Shown here one piece after another: positions 1-9,142 of a stretch of 64,000 nucleotides of DNA. Below the pieces are notes generated by a model that was not told the origin of the DNA, did no database searches, and worked only from the letters and a program-made list of their open reading frames with translations. Positions within the stretch are counted from its first letter, which is position 1. Each line of letters begins with the position of its first letter. Made by a program: the position numbers and the translations under genes. The DNA comes from Aequorivita sp. UBA3180 (lineage in GTDB: Bacteria; Bacteroidota; Bacteroidia; Flavobacteriales; Flavobacteriaceae), in the NCBI GenBank assembly GCA_002364215.1, contig DEXQ01000018.1:427577-491576 (forward strand), given 5' to 3'.

Positions 1-500
1 ACGATGCAACCATCAGCGAGGTTTTAAAATTTCTGAAGAAAATGGACATAGCCGATAAAGATGTACGCACCGAATATATGAACCTCAACAAAAACTATGA
101 CCATAACAGCAAAACCTACACCTTTGCCGCCAATCAATCGCTTTCGGTAAAGCTGCGCGATCTTAAAAAATATGAGGCAGTAATGAAAGGCTTGATTGAT
201 ACTGGAATTAACAGGATTGACGGTGTGAGCTTTTCTTCTTCAAAAGAAGCGTCCTTAAAAAGCGAAGCACGAAAAAAAGCGGTTGAAAACGCTAAAATGA
301 AAGCACAGGAATATGTTTCAGTTTTAAACCAAACAGTTGGGAAAGCAGTTTCAATTAGTGAATTCAGTAATTCTGGCGGTCCGCAGCCTATGTACAAAAT
401 GGCAATGATGGATTCTTCATCGGGCGGGGGAGACCAAACGATTGCCCTCGGCGAAATGGAGATTAAAACTACTGTAAATGTTAGTTTTCTGTTGAATTAA
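1..500 (+). CDS. SIMPL (DUF541) domain protein, 3' part
   Basis: The reading frame is open from base 3 at the window edge, so the N-terminus is missing. The visible part is about 165 residues. It has the alternating strand/helix pattern of the SIMPL/DUF541 family, with a Lys-rich segment (SEARKKAVENAKMKAQEY) followed by a conserved strand and a C-terminal beta segment ending VNVSFLLN. Family members are periplasmic or outer-membrane-associated proteins of poorly defined function. The first ATG seen (base 42) is internal, not the start, because codons upstream continue the same fold. A bidirectional terminator follows 50 bp downstream, so this is the last gene of its transcript. Confidence 0.8.
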   Translation, partial: DATISEVLKFLKKMDIADKDVRTEYMNLNKNYDHNSKTYTFAANQSLSVKLRDLKKYEAVMKGLIDTGINRIDGVSFSSSKEASLKSEARKKAVENAKMKAQEYVSVLNQTVGKAVSISEFSNSGGPQPMYKMAMMDSSSGGGDQTIALGEMEIKTTVNVSFLLN

Positions 501-550
501 GTCGATGAGTTGAGAAGTTTATAAGCTGAAAAAATCTCTGTAAAATTAAA

Positions 551-583
551 AAACCTCGGTTCAATTCGAACCGAGGTTTTTTT
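551..583. terminator. Bidirectional terminator between convergent genes
   Basis: AAACCTCGGTTC and GAACCGAGGTTT form a long perfect stem around a short loop, followed by T-runs on both strands. It sits between the SIMPL gene on the plus strand and the thioredoxin-like gene on the minus strand and can serve both. Confidence 0.85.
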
Positions 584-604
584 AGTTTTGCTTATTGCTA
601 AAAA

Positions 605-1720
605 TTATTCCCCGCCCAAAAGCGTAGCAATCTTTGCTTCCAAAGCTTCGCCACGAAGGTTTTTGTCTATAATGATTCCGTTTTCATCCAAAAGGAAGGT
701 TGCGGGTATAGACCTAACGCTGTACTGTTGCGCAATAGGATCTTGCCAAAATTGAAGATTGGATACATGGTACCAATCCATTTTGTCATCTTGTATTGCT
801 TGTAGCCATTTGTCTTTTTGTCCCTCTTTATCTAAAGAGACACTTATAATATTTAAACCTTTATCGTGATATTGGTTGTAAACCTTTACCACATTTGGAT
901 TTTCTATTCTACAAGGGCGGCACCAAGATGCCCAGAAGTCAATAATGGTGTATTTACCCAGCGCATCTTTTAAAGACATCATTTCACCCGTAGGGGTTGG
1001 AGCACTGAAATTGGGAGCTGCGTTCCCAACTTCTGCTTTTTTCATTGCTTCAAGATTAGTTTTTAAATCTTTTACAATTTCGGTTGAAGCTACCTTAGCG
1101 TCCATCTTTTCAAGATAAGCAGAGGCTTCCGCCGGAGTAAGATCTTGCCTGCCAACCATTTCGGAAATAAGCATTGCTGCAAACAAAGTGTTATTGTTGT
1201 TTTCTAGGAATTCTTTTTTGTATTCTGTCTCTTCTGCCAGGATGTTTAGATTTTGGCTTTGAATCTGAGCAATTGCCCCAGTGTCATTTGTCTGTTTTGC
1301 GGCGCGAAAACGCTCCATGCTTTCTTGTTTTCTTTTATTGAAAGCAGTCATTTTATTCACAAATTCAGTATAAGCTTCATTTTGTTTACCACCAGATACG
1401 CGTGAAGCCTGAATACTATCTTTGTAAATAGTTGCCTTCATATCTACATTTTCAGGAAAAAATAGGACAGAGCCTTGTACTTCGTTAACTCTTAAGAAAT
1501 TAAGACTTGAGTTTTCTTTGTTGGGATAGGTTGCAGAAAACTTTCCTTGATTGATTGTAATGGTATCCAATAATTTAGGTTGCTTGTTTTCCAGCGTGTA
1601 AAGATACATTTCAGTACCATCGGCAAAGCCAATCGCGTCGCCTTCCAGCTTATATGAATTGGTATCTTTATTGCAGGAGATTAATGAAATTGTTAAAAGT
1701 AAAGCTAAAATCAGTCTCAT
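605..1720 (-). CDS. TlpA-like thiol-disulfide lipoprotein (DUF4369 + thioredoxin fold)
   Basis: A 371-residue envelope protein. The N-terminus MRLILALLLTISLISC is a lipoprotein signal with the lipid-bearing Cys at residue 16. Residues ~25-110 fit the beta-rich DUF4369 domain that commonly precedes thioredoxin domains in Bacteroidota. A helical linker (~115-230) follows, then an AhpC/TSA-type thioredoxin fold (~232-371). The redox motif WCRPC lies at residues ~266-270, with the cis-Pro region SIPATF near 340. Both cysteines are present, so it should be redox-active. The likely job is disulfide reduction or exchange in the periplasm; the client is unknown. A TATTTTTG promoter element lies 25 bp upstream and a terminator directly downstream, so it is probably monocistronic. 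Confidence 0.88.
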   Translation of the reverse strand: MRLILALLLTISLISCNKDTNSYKLEGDAIGFADGTEMYLYTLENKQPKLLDTITINQGKFSATYPNKENSSLNFLRVNEVQGSVLFFPENVDMKATIYKDSIQASRVSGGKQNEAYTEFVNKMTAFNKRKQESMERFRAAKQTNDTGAIAQIQSQNLNILAEETEYKKEFLENNNNTLFAAMLISEMVGRQDLTPAEASAYLEKMDAKVASTEIVKDLKTNLEAMKKAEVGNAAPNFSAPTPTGEMMSLKDALGKYTIIDFWASWCRPCRIENPNVVKVYNQYHDKGLNIISVSLDKEGQKDKWLQAIQDDKMDWYHVSNLQFWQDPIAQQYSVRSIPATFLLDENGIIIDKNLRGEALEAKIATLLGGE

Positions 1721-1745
1721 AAATTTGTCTTTTTTAAGATTGTGG

Positions 1746-1753
1746 CAAAAATA
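1746..1753 (-). promoter_or_regulatory. -7 promoter element for the thioredoxin-like gene
   Basis: On the minus strand this reads TATTTTTG, matching the Bacteroidota -7 consensus TAnnTTTG, about 25 bp before the start codon. No well-spaced -33 TTG is evident (the nearest is 14 bp upstream). Confidence 0.5.
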
Positions 1754-1791
1754 GCTGTTTATTCTCTCAATGTGCGAAATGAGCTATTTTT
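1747..1791. repeat. 10-bp inverted repeat in divergent promoter region
   Basis: AAAAATAGCT (1747-1756) is repeated in inverted orientation as AGCTATTTTT (1782-1791) with a 25-nt loop. The left arm overlaps the minus-strand -7 element, so it could be an operator. A weak terminator is the alternative, but it lies between divergent genes, where no transcript needs to end. Confidence 0.55.
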
Positions 1792-1854
1792 TTATTATTT
1801 ATTAACATATTATGGCGGTATTAACCTTTACTTTTATCCAATAAATAACTTCTT

Positions 1855-4221
1855 ATGAAGAAATTGAAAAGGGATTTTCCATTAAAATTAAAAATAGGTT
1901 TCAAAAAAGTTTTTGATGCCTACAAGAAAAACACGCCCGAAACTGAAGGAGAGAAAAATCTTGCTGCTGAAATTCTTTCAGTTGAAGAAAAATTTCCACA
2001 GTTATCTGAGGGTATTAGCGATTTTAATAAGCTATCAGAATATACAAAGCAGATAAATATAATTATGAACCCATTGTTTCCATCGGCATTGGGCCAAAAT
2101 GAAATTAAATTTGCAACCATTCCATTCCAAGACGTAGCCTTTAAAAGTACACAACGCTATAAAAATATAATTGAAGCCGCCGGTTCTGATTTTAAACTTG
2201 ACATCATAAATTTTGATGAAGATCAATTTTATATCATGGGCTGCAGTATTATTCTAGGGGCTTATTATGATAGGAAAGTTGATTTTAGACGTTCCTACTA
2301 TTACAACATTCCAGATGAGCGTGGAATGATTAAAAACTATAGGTTGCTCTATAATGCAGATTTTGTAGAAATTCAAAAAACCGATAAGGCTAAAGATATA
2401 ACCGAGGAGGATATTAATGAACTTTTGGAAAGTTTTGAGGATGTTTCTGTTTGGAAAGAAAAATTTCCTCCAGAAAGTTGGATTTTCAATGGCTTTGTAA
2501 TTGCGTCCTTGACAGATGTTACACTAAATGTTTCTATTTCAGATTTTAAGTCGAATCTATTGCGATTGGAAAAAAACGGTGGTTTTGAGAATACGGAATT
2601 CAGTCGTATTTTCCGTTCCATATTCGATTTGAAAGAATTGATGATCGGTTTTACGGACTATAATGAGGAAACCGAATCTTTTGAAAGAACTTTGTTTAAG
2701 GAAATTACCAGTTTTATTCTCAATAATAACAAGTCTCAATTAAGCAAGGACGCACTTTGTAGTGCTTCCTATTATACCCTTTTTAAGCAGAAGGAATTTT
2801 ATTGCGTAACCGATGCACAACGGTATCACGAATTGTATCCGGAAAACCTACTCTATAAAAAAATGCTGGATCAGGGTATGAGAAGCGCCATTTTTGCTTC
2901 TATTGTACACGATGATAAAATTTTAGGAGTTTTGGAATTGGTTTCGCCCAATGCCAATGACTTAAATACAATTAATGCCAATAAGCTGCGCGATATTATG
3001 CCTTTTTTGGTTGACTCTGTCGTACGCTCAAAAGAAAACCTTGAGAATGAGCTTGAACTTATAATTCAAGAGGAATGTACTGCCATCCACAGCAGTGTGC
3101 ATTGGAAATTCCGCAAAGAAGCAAAACGTTATTTAAATACTATAACTGAAGGAAACCCTACCTTTTTTAAGGAAATAGTTTTTGAGGATATTTATCCCTT
3201 GTATGGGCAAACAGATATAAAAGGATCTTCTGAGGCTCGAAACGAGGCCACAAAGCAGGATCTTATACTTCAGTTAAGTTATATTGATGGGCTTTTAAAG
3301 AAACTTTCCAATCAAACTTCCCTTCCAATATTTGATCAGATGATGTTTAGTATTGCAAATTTTTCAAAAGAAATTGAAGAAAATTTGCAGGTAGATACCG
3401 AGCGGAAGATTATGAATTTTATTTCTTCTGAAATCATCCCTTTGTTAAAACATATTAGACAGAAAAATGATATCTATAAGGAATGGGTAGATGAATATTA
3501 CAAGCTAATAGACATAAACACTGGCTTTGTTTATAAATTCAGAAAAGATTATGATGAGTCTGTAATGCAAATAAATAAAAGGCTTGCCGCCATTTTAGAC
3601 CGCAAGCAACAGGAGGCCCAAAAAATGTATCCACATTATTTTGAGCGTTTCAAAACCGATGGGGTAGAGCATAATTTATATATTGGTGAAGCTATTACAA
3701 AAGAACGATCGTTCAATAAAATATACCTTAAAAACTTAAAATTATGGCAGCTCCAGGTAATGTGCGAAATGGAGAATAGTTTTTATCGTTTTAAGGACTC
3801 ACTGCCCATGAGCCTAAGCGTAGCTTCAATGATTTTGGTTTTCAATGGCTCATTATCACTTCGTTTTCGAATGGATGAAAAACGTTTTGACGTTGATGGA
3901 ACATATAATGCACGCTATGAAGTTGTAAAAAAACGCGTAGATAAAGCAAATATTAAAGGCACTGAAGATCGTATTACTGAACCTGGAAAAATAGCAATTA
4001 TCTATTCCCAAAAAGAAGACGAGGAAGAGTATTTGAAATATTTGAGTTTTCTGCAACATCAAAAAATGATAGATACAGAAATCGAAATTCTTGAACTTGA
4101 AGATCTACAAGGGGTAACTGGTTTAAAGGCTTTGCGCGTAAAGGTGCTGTACAGCAAAAATAACGACAAGGTTAAAGAATATTACACCTATGAGGATCTA
4201 ATCTCACAGATCGAGGAGTAA
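1855..4221 (+). CDS. Large GAF-like domain protein of unknown function
   Basis: A 788-residue protein without signal peptide or clear membrane segment, so probably cytoplasmic. It starts MKKLKRDFPL at the only ATG near the beginning of the frame. Residues ~280-395 look like a GAF-type sensory domain (hydrophobic strands FYCVTD, MRSAIFASIVHDDKILGVLEL, then a closing helix). I recognise no catalytic motif elsewhere. The middle (~395-600) is mainly helical and charged. The C-terminal ~150 residues include the strand-rich stretch SMILVFNGSLSLRFRMD. Similar large GAF-annotated proteins occur in flavobacteria, but I do not know their role. Its stop codon abuts the stop codon of the convergent HD gene with no spacer. 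The GAF assignment is by eye; the rest is undefined. Confidence 0.7.
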   Translation: MKKLKRDFPLKLKIGFKKVFDAYKKNTPETEGEKNLAAEILSVEEKFPQLSEGISDFNKLSEYTKQINIIMNPLFPSALGQNEIKFATIPFQDVAFKSTQRYKNIIEAAGSDFKLDIINFDEDQFYIMGCSIILGAYYDRKVDFRRSYYYNIPDERGMIKNYRLLYNADFVEIQKTDKAKDITEEDINELLESFEDVSVWKEKFPPESWIFNGFVIASLTDVTLNVSISDFKSNLLRLEKNGGFENTEFSRIFRSIFDLKELMIGFTDYNEETESFERTLFKEITSFILNNNKSQLSKDALCSASYYTLFKQKEFYCVTDAQRYHELYPENLLYKKMLDQGMRSAIFASIVHDDKILGVLELVSPNANDLNTINANKLRDIMPFLVDSVVRSKENLENELELIIQEECTAIHSSVHWKFRKEAKRYLNTITEGNPTFFKEIVFEDIYPLYGQTDIKGSSEARNEATKQDLILQLSYIDGLLKKLSNQTSLPIFDQMMFSIANFSKEIEENLQVDTERKIMNFISSEIIPLLKHIRQKNDIYKEWVDEYYKLIDINTGFVYKFRKDYDESVMQINKRLAAILDRKQQEAQKMYPHYFERFKTDGVEHNLYIGEAITKERSFNKIYLKNLKLWQLQVMCEMENSFYRFKDSLPMSLSVASMILVFNGSLSLRFRMDEKRFDVDGTYNARYEVVKKRVDKANIKGTEDRITEPGKIAIIYSQKEDEEEYLKYLSFLQHQKMIDTEIEILELEDLQGVTGLKALRVKVLYSKNNDKVKEYYTYEDLISQIEE

Positions 4222-5406
4222 TTATACTTCCAAATAAAAGAAAACCGCAAAGGAAATCAACGAAATAATAGTTCCGGCTACAAAAATTGTGTAGGTAAGC
4301 CTTAAAATCCGGTATTTTCTATCCAGTACCTTTCCTAAGAAATACAAATCTTTTGTGAGTGATTTGTACACATAGTTTCTATCCTTTAGTAGTTCTTCAA
4401 TGGCCCATTCGTATTGTTCCAATTCCATTTTATGAAAATTTCCGAAGAAGGTTAGATTCACACTTCTATTAGCCACATCTTCTTTGGTAAACTCTCCGCG
4501 GGTAACGTTTGGGCGGGTAGCGATTACCGCTAAAATCATAGTTATGGCACTGAAGAGTACAAAAATGGCGGTAGGAATAATCAAGTAATTGTTATTGTCC
4601 AATTTTGAGATAAGATTGGAAAGTACCAACGAAATGATAATTGCATTTACCGAGAGCATAATATTCGCTTTTGTATCTGCAATATCGCTTAATTTCATGT
4701 GGTTTCTTAAAGCTGTTCTGTAGAAAGTTTGAATACCCCTTTCTGGGCTATCATTTTTATACTGTGCCTTTAGCTTTGCCTTTACACGTTCTTTTTGGAT
4801 TTTTTCCTTTCTTTTTTTTCGTTTGTTTAGCAGATCGGCAAGATTTTCCTCCTTTACGGGTTGCCATTCCTTTAGGGCATATTCGGTATAAAATTGATGG
4901 TTCTCTACCAAAACTTTTATATTTTCATCCAACCATTCCCGTGAGGTATAGTTATGGACTTTTTGGAACAAATACTCTTGTCTTAAAAACTCGCTGGCTT
5001 CCTCAAAATAGTCCTTGCCAAAATGTGATGAATCAGCATCTCGAATTGCTTTTTCAAGTTCCGATTGTGGAGTGGTATCCTTAAATTTTGTGGCAAGAAT
5101 ACACTTTTCTACTCCATTTATTATATCATCATCTACATTATGCTCCTTTAAAAATTTATTCGCAATTTTCACACTTTCCTCTTCGTGGTTTTCCCGTCCA
5201 ATTATATAGCCCGTATCATGCAGCAAAGCCGCCAAACGCAGTATTGTGGCATCTTTAACATCAAATTGGGAGTTTTCAATAATTTCATTTATACTTTTAT
5301 AAACACGTTTTGAATGGGTATAATTGTGATAAACGAAAGTGCTTGGAAGCTTGTCCTTAAACAGTTGAAAGATAAAATTATCTGCAGCTTCAACAATATT
5401 GCTCAT
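4222..5406 (-). CDS. HD phosphohydrolase fused to a PycTM-type (DUF5706) membrane domain
   Basis: A 394-residue protein. Residues ~20-160 are an HD domain with the metal-ligand pattern H27/H31, H63-D64 (LLHDTGY) and D near 124-126 (RDADSSHFG), typical of nucleotide or cyclic-nucleotide phosphohydrolases. A Lys/Arg-rich coiled linker (~195-225) follows. Next comes a segment beginning SDIADTKANIMLSVNA, the signature I associate with the Pycsar effector transmembrane domain. Three membrane spans are visible: ~250-270, ~276-300 and ~372-392. In Pycsar defence, PycTM proteins respond to cCMP/cUMP made by an adjacent cyclase. No cyclase is encoded nearby, so the role here is open: housekeeping nucleotide signalling, or a defence effector separated from its cyclase. 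The start is the ATG just after TTTTTTTA. Confidence 0.82.
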   Translation of the reverse strand: MSNIVEAADNFIFQLFKDKLPSTFVYHNYTHSKRVYKSINEIIENSQFDVKDATILRLAALLHDTGYIIGRENHEEESVKIANKFLKEHNVDDDIINGVEKCILATKFKDTTPQSELEKAIRDADSSHFGKDYFEEASEFLRQEYLFQKVHNYTSREWLDENIKVLVENHQFYTEYALKEWQPVKEENLADLLNKRKKRKEKIQKERVKAKLKAQYKNDSPERGIQTFYRTALRNHMKLSDIADTKANIMLSVNAIIISLVLSNLISKLDNNNYLIIPTAIFVLFSAITMILAVIATRPNVTRGEFTKEDVANRSVNLTFFGNFHKMELEQYEWAIEELLKDRNYVYKSLTKDLYFLGKVLDRKYRILRLTYTIFVAGTIISLISFAVFFYLEV

Positions 5407-5458
5407 AAATTTTTTTTAGGTATCCAAAGTAGTAAAAAATCAACGCACATAAATATAT

Positions 5459-8400
5459 ATGAATAAAATTAACATCTTTATAACTTTTGTTGCCGCTGCG
5501 CTTTTTTCAGCTTGTGCAAGCTACAATCCACAATTTAAGAACCCCAATTCAGAAGTTCCGAAACCACTTTCCAAAAACAATATAGATAAGACTTTTTATC
5601 TTATAGGTAATGTTGGAAAATCAAGTGAAAATACTTCGAAATCACTTCAATCCTTAAAAAATTATATAGCAGAAAACAATTCTGAAGATAACTATGTATT
5701 GTTTTTGGGGAATAGTTTTTATCCTTCGGGAATGCCGCCAAAGGATGAAGCTGCAAAAGCACAGGCAACTAAGGGAATGCAAATGCAAGTAGACGCCTTG
5801 AAAGACTTTAAGGGAAAGGTTGTGGTACTGCCTGGTAACCGCGACTGGATAGGTGGTGTGGACGGCTTAGAACTTGAAGAGGATTTTCTTAAGGCACGTT
5901 TTAACGATGCCGATGTGTTACAGCCAAATAACGGTTGTCCTCTGGAAAGTATCGATATTAATGATAATGTGCATCTAATTGCCTTAGATACCCAATGGTT
6001 TTTGGAAGATTGGGATAACAATTCTAAAATGAACGATAAGTGCGATATCAAAACCCGTGAGAAATTGTTTATTGAAATAGAAGGTGAATTGAAGAAGAAC
6101 GCTACAAAGACAATTGTTTTTGCAATGTACCACCCTTTGATTACGTATGGCGAGCACGGCGGTAAATATCCCGCAATCCACAAAGATTTTTTTAGCACCT
6201 TAATAAAACAAGTGAAAATCCAAGGCGCAATCTCTAAGCAAGACCGATACAACGAGCGGTATAACGTCTTAATGAGCCGTCTGAAAGTGCTCACCAAAGA
6301 TTTGGATCGTCTTGTATTTGTTTCTGGTCATGATGAGTCACTACAATACAATGATGACGGCACGGTAAAACAAATTGTATCTGGTGCCGGTTCTGGCGCT
6401 ACTGCTGCCGCTCTTGGTCAGTATGGACAATTTGTATATGGACACGAAGGTTTCGCAAAGCTGGAGGTTGGCAAAAATGGCGCTTCTCAAGTAGAATTTT
6501 TTAAATCTGAAGACGATGGAAATTACCAATTGATGTTTCAAAAGGAAATTTTCCCCGCTATTGAAACGTACGATTTTTCAACCCTGCATGAAAAGTTTCC
6601 CGAAACCGTAAAATCGCAGGTATATACGGATGAAATGGTAGATAAAACGGGTTTTTACAAAGCTTTATGGGGCGAGCATTACAGAGAATTGTATGGCACC
6701 GGAGTTACGGCAAAAACAGTGCTGCTCGATACACTTTACGGAGGATTAAAGGTAATTAGAGCAGGGGGAGGCCATCAAACCCGCTCTTTGCGTTTGGAAG
6801 ATAAGGAGGGCAGAACCTATAATATGAGAGCTTTAAAAAAGAGCGCCGTACAATTTTTACAAACAGTTATTATTAAGGATAAGGAAATAGAAAATGATTT
6901 CTTGAATACCATCCCCGAAGATTTAATTCTCGACTTTTATACGGCTGCACATCCCTACGGAGCCTTTACGATACCTAAGCTGGCAGAAGCCGCAGCTATA
7001 TTGCATACCAAACCAAAGCTTTTTTATGTTCCAAAGCAAAAGGCTCTAGGAAATTTTAATGCTGATTATGGAGATGAACTTTATATGATTGTGGAAAGGC
7101 CCGATGAAACTTTTACGGGACCTATTTTCAATTATCCCGATGATATGGAAAGTACTGACGATTTATTGGCAAAATTGCGAGAGGATGAAAAATACAAACT
7201 AAACGAAAAGGCGTACATACGCGCGCGTGTTTTTGATATGCTTGTAGGCGATTGGGACCGTCATAACGATCAGTGGCGTTTTACACAACACGACAATGAA
7301 GACGGAACGGTGACTTTTGAACCTATCCCTCGCGATCGCGATCAGGTTTATTCATATTTTGACGGTGGGCTGTTTGATTTGGCAAGGACTGTTTTTAGTA
7401 CTTCACGTCAATTTCAGGTTTACGATGAGGAATTGAAACACACGAAATGGTTTAATGCTGCCGGTATAAAACTGGATCACGCCTTAATTCAGAACAATGG
7501 AAAGCAAGCGTGGCTGGAAGAGGCAGCAATTGTACAGCAAAGTATTACCGATGAGGTGATTACAGATGCTTTCAGCGATCTTCCTAAGGAAGTACAGGAT
7601 GAAACTGCTGCGGAAATAATAAAAAAACTGAAAGGGAGGCGGAACAACCTTGTTGAAATAGCGGAAGAGTATTATGAATATCTTGCAAAACTCCAAACAA
7701 TTACCGGAACAGATAAAGATGATTACTTTGAAATAACCCGTTTGCCAGAGGGAAAAACCAATATAAAGACTTACCGTATTAAAGACGGAAAAAAGGATGG
7801 TCTAATGGTTGACAGAACTTTTTATGCAGACGAAACCAATTCAATTTGGGTGTATGGATTGGATGATGATGACGTTTTCGAAGTAAAAGGAAAAGGCGAT
7901 CGCCCTATATTTTTAAGAATCATAGGAGGGCAAAATAATGACACCTATAAAATTGCAAATGGCCGAAAAGTGAAAATTTACGACCAGAAAAGCAAGAAAA
8001 ATACAATAGAAGAAAAAGGTGGCGCTACCTTTAAGTTTACAGATAATTATGATTATAATACCTACGACTACAAAAAGCAAAAGCAAAGTATTAGTCTTTT
8101 TCTCCCAACGGTAGGGTATAATCCTGATGATGGTTTTAAAATTGGCCCATCCTATGTGTTAACCTTTAACGGATTCCAAAGAAATCCCTTCTCGCAACAG
8201 CACCGCATAAGTGCAGGTTATTATTTTGCCACAAATAGCTTTGATATCAATTACGAAGGCGAGTTTGCAAATATTTTCGGAAGTTGGAATTTCTTGTTGG
8301 GAGGGTATTTTAAAAACCCCAATTTTTCTGAAAACTTTTTTGGTTTTGGAAATGAAACCCTTAACCCACAATATGAATTTGACTTTGATATGGACTACAA

Positions 8401-9136
8401 TCGCGTTCGCATTGGTGGCTACGGGGGCTCTATTGGCGTAACAAAAGATTCCCCTTACGGAAGTACATTTCAAATCAAGGCTATTTTTGAAGGAATTGAA
8501 GTGGAAGGTACAAACGATCGGTACATTACGGAAGTTATTCCCGCGCCCACCGAGCTTGACGAAACCAAGTATTTTGTTTCCGCAGAAGGAAAGTATCAGT
8601 ACGAAAGTTATGACAATAGGGTTAACCCCACACGGGGCATGAATTTTTCATTAGTGGCCGGAGGAACCCAAAATATTGATGATAGCGAAAAAATATTTGG
8701 TTATGTAAAACCACAAATAGTGTTTTACAATGCCTTGACGCGCAACAGAAAACTGGTACTAAAAACAGACGTTCGCGGACACTTCAATATTGGCAACAAC
8801 TTTGAGTTTTATCAAGGTGCCCAAATAGGAAGTGATATGGGGCTGAGGGCATATCGTAATGAACGTTTTACAGGACGAAGTGCAGCGGTTGCCGGAGCAG
8901 ACCTTAGATATAGTTTCAATAAATTCAAGACTGCGCTTTTGCCCATACAGATTGGAGTCTTTGGAGGTTATGATGTGGGAAGGGTCTGGGTGCCCAATGA
9001 TACCTCAGAGGTATTGCATAGCTCCTATGGTGGAGGCTTTTGGGTTAATACCGCTGACCTCTTAAGTGGTACCTTCAATCTTTTTACGGGAGAGGAAGGA
9101 TTGCGCTTTACCTTCGGTATGGCTTTTTCAATGTAA
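5459..9136 (+). CDS. Metallophosphatase-like/outer-membrane barrel fusion, phosphatase site lost
   Basis: A 1,225-residue lipoprotein (lipobox LFSAC, Cys19). Residues ~45-300 align by eye with the purple-acid-type metallophosphatase domain of the next gene, but almost every metal ligand is changed: GNVG for GDxG (N51), GNSF for GDN (N85), GNRD for GNHE (R128), MYHP for MHHP and GHDE for GHDH. It should therefore be catalytically dead as a phosphatase. Residues ~420-640 hold a middle domain with GGGHQT (436-441), YNMRALKK, GDWDRHNDQW (597-606) and PRDRDQ, resembling atypical kinase loops of the CotH/HipA/Fam20 type. Residues ~890-1225 form a BamA/ShlB-like barrel with a C-terminal aromatic strand (FGMAFSM). 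It sits 6 bp upstream of its paralogue and probably shares its transcript. Confidence 0.85.
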   Translation: MNKINIFITFVAAALFSACASYNPQFKNPNSEVPKPLSKNNIDKTFYLIGNVGKSSENTSKSLQSLKNYIAENNSEDNYVLFLGNSFYPSGMPPKDEAAKAQATKGMQMQVDALKDFKGKVVVLPGNRDWIGGVDGLELEEDFLKARFNDADVLQPNNGCPLESIDINDNVHLIALDTQWFLEDWDNNSKMNDKCDIKTREKLFIEIEGELKKNATKTIVFAMYHPLITYGEHGGKYPAIHKDFFSTLIKQVKIQGAISKQDRYNERYNVLMSRLKVLTKDLDRLVFVSGHDESLQYNDDGTVKQIVSGAGSGATAAALGQYGQFVYGHEGFAKLEVGKNGASQVEFFKSEDDGNYQLMFQKEIFPAIETYDFSTLHEKFPETVKSQVYTDEMVDKTGFYKALWGEHYRELYGTGVTAKTVLLDTLYGGLKVIRAGGGHQTRSLRLEDKEGRTYNMRALKKSAVQFLQTVIIKDKEIENDFLNTIPEDLILDFYTAAHPYGAFTIPKLAEAAAILHTKPKLFYVPKQKALGNFNADYGDELYMIVERPDETFTGPIFNYPDDMESTDDLLAKLREDEKYKLNEKAYIRARVFDMLVGDWDRHNDQWRFTQHDNEDGTVTFEPIPRDRDQVYSYFDGGLFDLARTVFSTSRQFQVYDEELKHTKWFNAAGIKLDHALIQNNGKQAWLEEAAIVQQSITDEVITDAFSDLPKEVQDETAAEIIKKLKGRRNNLVEIAEEYYEYLAKLQTITGTDKDDYFEITRLPEGKTNIKTYRIKDGKKDGLMVDRTFYADETNSIWVYGLDDDDVFEVKGKGDRPIFLRIIGGQNNDTYKIANGRKVKIYDQKSKKNTIEEKGGATFKFTDNYDYNTYDYKKQKQSISLFLPTVGYNPDDGFKIGPSYVLTFNGFQRNPFSQQHRISAGYYFATNSFDINYEGEFANIFGSWNFLLGGYFKNPNFSENFFGFGNETLNPQYEFDFDMDYNRVRIGGYGGSIGVTKDSPYGSTFQIKAIFEGIEVEGTNDRYITEVIPAPTELDETKYFVSAEGKYQYESYDNRVNPTRGMNFSLVAGGTQNIDDSEKIFGYVKPQIVFYNALTRNRKLVLKTDVRGHFNIGNNFEFYQGAQIGSDMGLRAYRNERFTGRSAAVAGADLRYSFNKFKTALLPIQIGVFGGYDVGRVWVPNDTSEVLHSSYGGGFWVNTADLLSGTFNLFTGEEGLRFTFGMAFSM

Positions 9137-9142
9137 TATTTT

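Noticed and set aside
5719..6297. 192-codon open frame on the minus strand
   Set aside because: It lies wholly inside the plus-strand phosphatase-like gene; its translation is low-complexity Ser/Leu-rich with no domain, and the plus strand has clear homology to its paralogue.
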